The notes below the pieces were generated by a model that was not told the DNA's origin, did not search any database, and saw nothing but the letters and a program-made list of their open reading frames with translations. A DNA stretch of 17,670 bases. Source: an uncultured Eubacteriales bacterium. Its GTDB lineage: Bacteria > Bacillota > Clostridia > Oscillospirales > Acutalibacteraceae. The position numbers and the translations under genes were made by a program. The stretch covers positions 1 through 17,670 of the forward strand of contig CAKTXU010000003.1 in assembly GCA_934630995.1 (NCBI GenBank), written 5' to 3'. Below, piece by piece: positions 14,001 to 17,670 of the stretch. Position 1 is the first letter of the stretch. Every line of letters starts with the position of its first letter.

Positions 14001-14102
14001 ATGTCCCTGTGGAACCTTGACAAATATGCCTCAAGGCATCATGGTAATATGCCGCGGAACGATCCGGGGAGCGCGCAAAAAGCGATAAAATCCGCTGTAT
14101 GA
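14001..14102 (+). CDS. Possible 33-aa small protein
   Basis: Reads MSLWNLDKYASRHHGNMPRN and ends AIKSAV. GGTGAG lies 6 nt before the ATG and the gene would follow the HTH gene by 23 nt. No family is recognised. It may be a remnant or a real small protein of the regulatory operon. Confidence 0.3.
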   Translation: MSLWNLDKYASRHHGNMPRNDPGSAQKAIKSAV

Positions 14103-14183
14103 CAGAGCAGCGGCGCGACGATCCGGCAAGACACTTGCCGCTGGAGCTTGGCGGCGCCGTCTGTGGACGGCCGTAACGATTTT

Positions 14184-14241
14184 GTTATGAAGCGGTTCTT
14201 CCTCATAACTTTGTGCATCCGGTGCACAAAGTTATGAGGAA
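14184..14241 (+). promoter_or_regulatory. Perfect 19-bp hairpin with a competing upstream pairing
   Basis: 14199-14217 (TTCCTCATAACTTTGTGCA) is fully complementary to 14223-14241 across a 5-nt loop. The TCATAAC inside the left arm (14203-14209) can also pair with GTTATGA at 14184-14190. There is no U-run after the hairpin. The rest of the gene-poor stretch 13978-14339 holds only the small ORF at 14001 and GC-rich, partly self-complementary sequence. Confidence 0.6.
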
Positions 14242-14339
14242 CTGTCGGCCGCTGCGGCATATCCCCTATGGGTGGGACCGAAAAAACTCAAAACGATATT
14301 CCCAACCGGAAGTCATTTTGCTTCAAGGAGCTGACAAAC

Positions 14340-14606
14340 ATGGAGAACATTGACGATATCAAAACGATCATCAGTTCAGACTCCGATATGGCCGAGAAAA
14401 TCAATGCTATGCCCAACAATCTGCAGCTGGAGGAGCTGATCGAGTTCCTGGGCTTCTGTGAATCCACCACTCGGAAGATTACACAGCAGCCGGGTTTCCC
14501 TTACGTCAGAACTGGCATATCCAAGCTCACCGTGCCCAGACCGCTGTTCCTGCAATGGTATTTTTCCAACTGTCACTATCGAAAAAAAGAAGCAAACGAA
14601 ATTTGA
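14340..14606 (+). CDS. Excisionase-like small DNA-binding protein
   Basis: An 88-aa protein starting MENIDDIKTIISSDSDMAEK, with AAGGAG 9 nt upstream; an in-frame ATG at 14268 has no ribosome-binding site. The part LEELIEFLGFCESTTRKITQ then FPYVRTGISKLTVPRPLFLQ and WYFSNC matches the winged-helix layout of excisionase-like proteins (helix-turn-helix with a Ser-Thr-rich recognition helix, then YVR-TG...R wing). It lies 123 bp before the integrase gene, the usual xis-int order, and would direct excision by bending DNA at the attachment site. With the integrase broken, it has no working partner in this element unless one is supplied in trans. Similarity is by pattern only. Confidence 0.7.
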   Translation: MENIDDIKTIISSDSDMAEKINAMPNNLQLEELIEFLGFCESTTRKITQQPGFPYVRTGISKLTVPRPLFLQWYFSNCHYRKKEANEI

Positions 14607-14629
14607 CAGATTAAAGTATTTCATATTAT
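14603..14629 (+). promoter_or_regulatory. Possible promoter of the integrase gene
   Basis: TTGACA (14603-14608) overlaps the stop codon of the excisionase-like gene. A TATTAT lies 15 nt on (14624-14629); a 17-nt spacer gives only TTATGC. The -35 is good and the -10 spacing short, so this is tentative. Confidence 0.4.
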
Positions 14630-14633
14630 GCTG

Positions 14634-14680
14634 ATAAGCGGATAGGAAAATCGCACCTTGAAAAGTGCATATCTGCTTAT
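14634..14680 (+). promoter_or_regulatory. Stem-loop upstream of the integrase gene
   Basis: ATAAGCGGATA (14634-14644) pairs with TATCTGCTTAT (14670-14680) with one G-U pair. Inside, GCAC (14653-14656) pairs with GTGC (14665-14668). It lies 49 nt before the integrase start and could be a leader structure or a recombinase-binding site. Confidence 0.5.
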
Positions 14681-14729
14681 TAAGATGTCAAATTGCTTCA
14701 ACAGTCAAAAACGAAAGGATTGTTGAACA

Positions 14730-15974
14730 ATGAGCAAACCAAGAGACATGAAAAAGGTGCCTCAAGACGACAAAAGGAAACGGGCGCGCAACGGCTCCGG
14801 CCATGTTCGCCTACGAAGCGACGGGCGCTGGGAAGGTCAGTATTACTTAAATGGAGAGCGGAAGAGCTGTTACGGCGAAACAGAAGAAAACTGCATGGGT
14901 GAACTAAAGGTTATCCTCGGGAAAATCTATTTGGGTACTTATGTCGATGGAAGTCAAATGCCCTTATATAGCTACCTGCATAAATGGCATTATGATTATC
15001 AAGAAATAAGGCCGTCCACCCATGTTAACTACGATACCTATATCGAAGGACATCTTTTTAACTCCCGTCTCGGAAGCATCCCCTTGAAAAAGCTCGCTTT
15101 AGATGATTTTGTTGCCTTTTTCAAGAAAAAAGAAATCACTGGGCGGCTGGATAATAAACCCGGTGGCTTAGGCCCTAAAACACTGCGAAACATAAGGAAT
15201 ATGCTATCTGAGGCACTGGAATTCGCCATTAATAATCTGCACTGGTTATCACACAATCCGATAGCTGGGTTGAAGACGCCAAAGGTTCCTCAAGCCAAAA
15301 TTCAGGTGTATACAAAAAGAGATCAGTATAACATTGAGTTGGCCGCATTACAACATGAAGATAAAAATGCTCTGCTGGTTCTGATCGACTTGTACACAGG
15401 GTTGCGGATTGGCGAGTTATGCGCACTCTCCTGGTTGGATTTCAGCCCTGACAGAGATTTTTTCGACATTTCGTTTATTCTTGAACGTTTATCTAAAAAG
15501 TGGGTGAAAAACCATTCCGAATACACACAGATCCCGATTATTGGAGCGAAACCGGACGCATCTACAGCGCTTTATTTAGGACCGCCTAAAACCGAAAGCG
15601 GTAAAAGACGAATTCATATGTCCGATCAGGCCATTGCTGCTTTCCACGGCATTGAAATACAGCAAAAGCAACAAGGGCTTTATAAGTCAGACGGTTTTGT
15701 TTTCCTTCAGCCCAGCGGGAACCCATTTGAGCCAAGAGGATATGCGAAACTCTATAAAGATGTTCTGCAACGGGCGGGTGTCAACTACCAGTAATTCCAT
15801 ACGCTGCGCCACACATTTGCTACCAGAGCATTTGAGTTACAATTCGATATTCCGACCTTGGCTGAAATTTTAGGACACGCGCAGAAATCCACAACGGAAA
15901 ATATGTACGGTCATTCCCTGGATGAAACAAAGAAACGGAATATGGAAAAGTTCAACAGACGTATGGCATTATGA
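14730..15974 (+). pseudogene. int: Tyrosine recombinase (integrase), broken by in-frame TAA before the HxxR box
   Basis: The frame is continuous from ATG at 14730 to TGA at 15974 except for TAA at codon 355 (15792-15794). The N-terminus (KRARNGSGHVRLRSDGRWEG) is the AP2-like arm-binding domain. A SAM-like core-binding domain follows (THVNYDTYIEGHLF, KTLRNIRNMLSEALEFAI). The catalytic domain has TGLRIGELCALSW (first Arg near 225) and PPKTESGKRRIHM (Lys). After the TAA come FHTLRHTFAT (His357, Arg360), ILGHAQKSTTENMYGH (His383, nucleophile Tyr393) and the end KRNMEKFNRRMAL. The visible 354-aa product lacks HxxR and Tyr and cannot cut or join DNA. Everything after the stop is well conserved, so the lesion is recent, or a sequencing error. 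GAAAGGA lies 12 nt before the start. Confidence 0.9.
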
Positions 15975-16013
15975 GGAATTTTCCGTATGAGGCGGATAGC
16001 GCGGAGGAGGTGT

Positions 16014-16163
16014 ATGGCAATGTATTTCAGCAATAGCGGTCAGAATAGCGGTCAAAATCCAGAAGAAGCTCGAGTGATCAAAAAAGGAGGTCGTAAGAAA
16101 TTGCATAATCCATCAAGAATCCTTGCAAAAGGTAAAGTCGCACACACCCTTTTTCAAGTGTAG
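16014..16163 (+). CDS. Possible 49-aa basic small protein after the integrase
   Basis: Reads MAMYFSNSGQNSGQNPEEAR and ends KGKVAHTLFQV, with GGAGGAGG three bases before the ATG, one of the strongest ribosome-binding sites in the window. It is Lys-rich in the middle (VIKKGGRKKLHNPSRILAKG). No family is recognised. The SGQNSGQN repeat is encoded by the 11-bp tandem repeat at 16032-16054, so the DNA may serve as a protein-binding site rather than as code. Confidence 0.35.
   Translation: MAMYFSNSGQNSGQNPEEARVIKKGGRKKLHNPSRILAKGKVAHTLFQV
16032..16054 (+). repeat. 11-bp tandem direct repeat near the element end
   Basis: AATAGCGGTCA occurs at 16032-16042 and again at 16044-16054. It lies between the integrase and the candidate attachment core, where recombinase arm-binding repeats are often found. 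Confidence 0.5.
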
Positions 16164-16177
16164 AAAAACAGAAAATG

Positions 16178-16213
16178 CCAGCAAACGGATTGATTTGAGC
16201 CTGTGATTGCTGG
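16178..16213. repeat. Short inverted repeat between integrase and attachment core
   Basis: CCAGCAA (16178-16184) and TTGCTGG (16207-16213) are inverted, and TGAGC (16196-16200) and GCTCA (16221-16225) are a second pair just beyond. They may be recombinase or accessory-protein sites. Apart from the small ORF, nothing else is seen in 15975-16232. Confidence 0.3.
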
Positions 16214-16232
16214 ATAATAAGCTCAGCAGAAA

Positions 16233-16251
16233 ACCGGACTGCTCCACCCCG
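16233..16251. repeat. Candidate attachment core, copy next to the integrase
   Basis: The 19-bp sequence ACCGGACTGCTCCACCCCG is identical and in the same orientation to 16366-16384 within tRNA-fMet (tRNA positions 3-21). It lies on the integrase side of the intact tRNA gene and marks the probable right boundary of the element. Confidence 0.6.
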
Positions 16252-16270
16252 TAATTCTGAATTATAAAAG

Positions 16271-16303
16271 AAAAAACGGATGATCCTGCAACAGAATCAT
16301 CCG
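16271..16303 (-). terminator. Intrinsic terminator of the tRNA-fMet gene
   Basis: On the minus strand CGGATGAT pairs with ATCATCCG (arms 16296-16303 and 16277-16284), with an inner CTG/CAG helix. Six U follow (16271-16276). It lies 6 nt after the CCA end of the tRNA. Confidence 0.85.
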
Positions 16304-16309
16304 CTTCCA

Positions 16310-16386
<77 letters not shown>

Positions 16387-16423
16387 ATATGGAATTTTGC
16401 CGCTCATTTCAGAGCGCTTTATT

Positions 16424-16452
16424 ATTATAACGAAGACTTCATGAAAATGCAA
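16424..16452 (-). promoter_or_regulatory. Promoter of tRNA-fMet
   Basis: Minus-strand TTGCAT (16447-16452), 17-nt spacer, TATAAT (16424-16429), about 38 nt before the mature tRNA. The -35 lies in one arm of a perfect 12-bp inverted repeat (16441-16452 and 16461-16472). Confidence 0.8.
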
Positions 16453-16542
16453 CCCTTTTTTTGCATTTTCATCCGACTTTTTTCGTTCCCCTTTTCTTTT
16501 CACGCAGTCGGTGGTATGATGCGGGTAAAGGAGGCGCTTGCC

Positions 16543-17470
16543 ATGACAGATTCCATGATGGCTTTGGTCTATAAGGGCCGGGGAGAGCTGCGGCTGGAGA
16601 AACGGCCGGTTCCCGTGCTTCAGGACGATCGGGACGCGGTCGTCCTGGTCACCCTGTCCACCATTTGCACCAGCGATTTGCATATACTCCGCGGCGCGGT
16701 GCCCCGCGCCCGGCCGGATACCGTACTCGGACATGAATTCGTGGGCGAGGTGGTCAGGGTCGGACCGGGGGTGCGGACCCTGCGGCCGGGGGATCGGGTG
16801 GCAGCCAACTGCGGATATGGGGCTGACCCGGATTCCCGAAGGTGTTACCGACCGTCAGGCGCTGCTGCTGGGGGATATCCTGTCCAGCGGATACTTTGGT
16901 GCCGGTCTGTGCGAAATCCGTCCGGGGGATACGGTGGCGGTGCTGGGAGCAGGGCCGGTGGGCGTCTGCGCCATGCTATGCGCGCGACTGTTCGGCGCGT
17001 CCCGTATCCTTTGTGTGGAACCGGACTCCTACCGGCTCAGTCTGGCCAAACGGCGGGGTATCTGCGACGACGCGCTCCTCCCCTCTCACGGCCTGGAGGA
17101 TACGGTCCGCGCCCTGACCGGCGGACGGGGCGCCGACGCTGTCATAGAAGCTGCCGGTGGTGCGGATACGCTGGAAATTGCTTGGAGGATCGCCCGTCCT
17201 AATGCGGTAGTGGCACTGGTGGCCATGTACGAGCAGGAGCAGATCCTTCCTCTGCCGAGCATGTACGGAAAGAATCTGACTTTCAAAACAGGCGGTGTGG
17301 ATGCGGTTCACTGCGACCGCCTGATGAAGCTCATCGCTGCCGGACGGCTAGATGCCTCTTTTCTGCTCACCCACCAGGGACCTCTCAACCGGATTCAGGA
17401 GGGCTACCGTGTATTTGAAGAAAAGCGGGACGGTTGTATGAAATGGGCCGTTACACCGTATGAACGCTGA
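16543..17470 (+). pseudogene. Zinc-dependent alcohol dehydrogenase, internal deletion with frameshift
   Basis: The gene starts MTDSMMALVYKGRGELRLEK with AAAGGAGG 10 nt upstream. The first frame carries the catalytic-zinc region (TICTSDLHI and GHEFVGEV) up to RPGDRVAANCG near 16815. The second frame carries YADMGLTRIPEGVTDRQALL, the Rossmann fold with VAVLGAGPVGVCAM, and the C-terminus ending KWAVTPYER. The part between, which in this family holds the four-Cys structural zinc loop, is missing (roughly 60 residues), and the two halves are out of frame. The product cannot be made whole, so I call a pseudogene. Relatives oxidise or reduce short-chain alcohols with NAD(P). Only a weak -10 (TATGAT, 16515-16520) is seen upstream. 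Confidence 0.85.
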
Positions 17471-17502
17471 AAATTCCCCGGAACGTTGTTCCGGGGAATT
17501 TT
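17470..17502. terminator. Bidirectional intrinsic terminator
   Basis: AAAATTCCCCGGAAC (17470-17484) and GTTCCGGGGAATTTT (17488-17502) are perfect 15-bp arms with a 3-nt loop. It lies between two convergent genes and serves both. Confidence 0.85.
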
Positions 17503-17511
17503 CATACCCGT

Positions 17512-17670
17512 TTAGCCCTTTATCAGTGCCATCGTATCCCTGGCAATGACCAATTCCTCATTGGTCGGAATGACAAACGCGCGCACTGCCGAATCAGGGA
17601 CGGTAATTTCCTTCTCCTGACCGCGTACGGTGTTTGCTTGGGCATCCACCTTGACGCCTAAGCAGGAAAG
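17512..17670 (-). CDS. ackA: Acetate kinase, C-terminal end (partial)
   Basis: The last 52 residues are visible, from LSCLGVKVDAQANTVRG through ITVPDSAVRAFVIPTNEELV to IARDTMALIKG and a TAA stop. The PTNEELxIARDT block is characteristic of the C-terminus of acetate kinase, which makes ATP and acetate from acetyl phosphate in fermentative metabolism. The 5' end lies beyond the right edge. The gene is convergent with the alcohol dehydrogenase pseudogene and shares the terminator at 17470-17502. It is host backbone, not part of the element. Confidence 0.93.
   Translation of the reverse strand, partial: LSCLGVKVDAQANTVRGQEKEITVPDSAVRAFVIPTNEELVIARDTMALIKG

Noticed and set aside
12801..15794. Stop-codon recoding (for example pyrrolysine at TAG) in the sigma and integrase genes
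   Set aside because: The two stops differ (TAG and TAA), no recoding element or tRNA is seen, and the sigma gene also lost region 4. Ordinary gene decay is simpler.
16441..16542. N-terminal hydrophobic extension of the alcohol dehydrogenase
   Set aside because: The ATG at 16441 lies in the tRNA promoter hairpin without a ribosome-binding site; AAAGGAGG before 16543 fixes the start and no signal peptide is expected for this enzyme.

Overview
The window looks like chromosomal DNA of a mid-GC Firmicute of the class Clostridia. The grounds are strong AGGAGG-type ribosome-binding sites, TTGACA/TATAAT promoters, intrinsic terminators and Clostridia-type element genes; genus is not resolvable. Positions 1 to about 16250 are an integrated mobile element of the integrative-conjugative or genomic-island type. 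From about 16252 to the end is host backbone: an initiator tRNA-fMet, a broken zinc alcohol dehydrogenase gene and the 3' end of acetate kinase (ackA). No relaxase, coupling protein or type IV secretion gene lies in the window, so 'conjugative' is not shown.

A long minus-strand operon fills 642-11661. In transcription order it encodes a 1004-aa SF2/SNF2-like helicase, a 145-aa Cys-rich protein, a beta-sliding-clamp-like protein, a 94-aa conserved protein, a MoxR-type AAA+ ATPase, an SSB and a VWA (MIDAS) protein. A MNT-HEPN toxin-antitoxin-like pair follows with its own promoter and runs off the left edge. The operon has a convincing promoter at 11906-11934 and a roughly 240-nt leader with two complete intrinsic terminators before the first gene, which suggests attenuation or antitermination. 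The helicase ends in QVSIF, a beta-clamp-binding-type motif, and the operon itself carries a clamp-like gene. I infer a DNA replication/repair/maintenance module with a MoxR-VWA chaperone pair; the combined function is not established.

The MoxR gene is interrupted by a 2476-bp group II intron (3673-6148, same strand) encoding a reverse transcriptase/maturase with a C-terminal HNH domain. The ends, IBS1/EBS1 and domain V are all readable. Precise removal restores the continuous reading DEIFKANDG across the Walker B region, giving a 458-aa MoxR.

The plus-strand control and recombination region (12399-15974) contains a divergent XRE repressor/sigma-factor control region with an inverted repeat, a broken ECF-like sigma gene (in-frame TAG and loss of region 4), a sigma-region-4 protein overlapping a small HTH-type gene, a stretch with a perfect 19-bp hairpin, an excisionase-like gene, and a tyrosine integrase with an in-frame TAA just before HxxR. 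The element therefore looks unable to excise on its own, although its operon is intact. A 19-bp direct repeat of the tRNA-fMet 5' part (16233-16251 and 16366-16384) is the candidate attachment core.

Three genes (sigma, integrase, alcohol dehydrogenase) carry disabling lesions. The minus-strand operon shows none apart from the spliceable intron.
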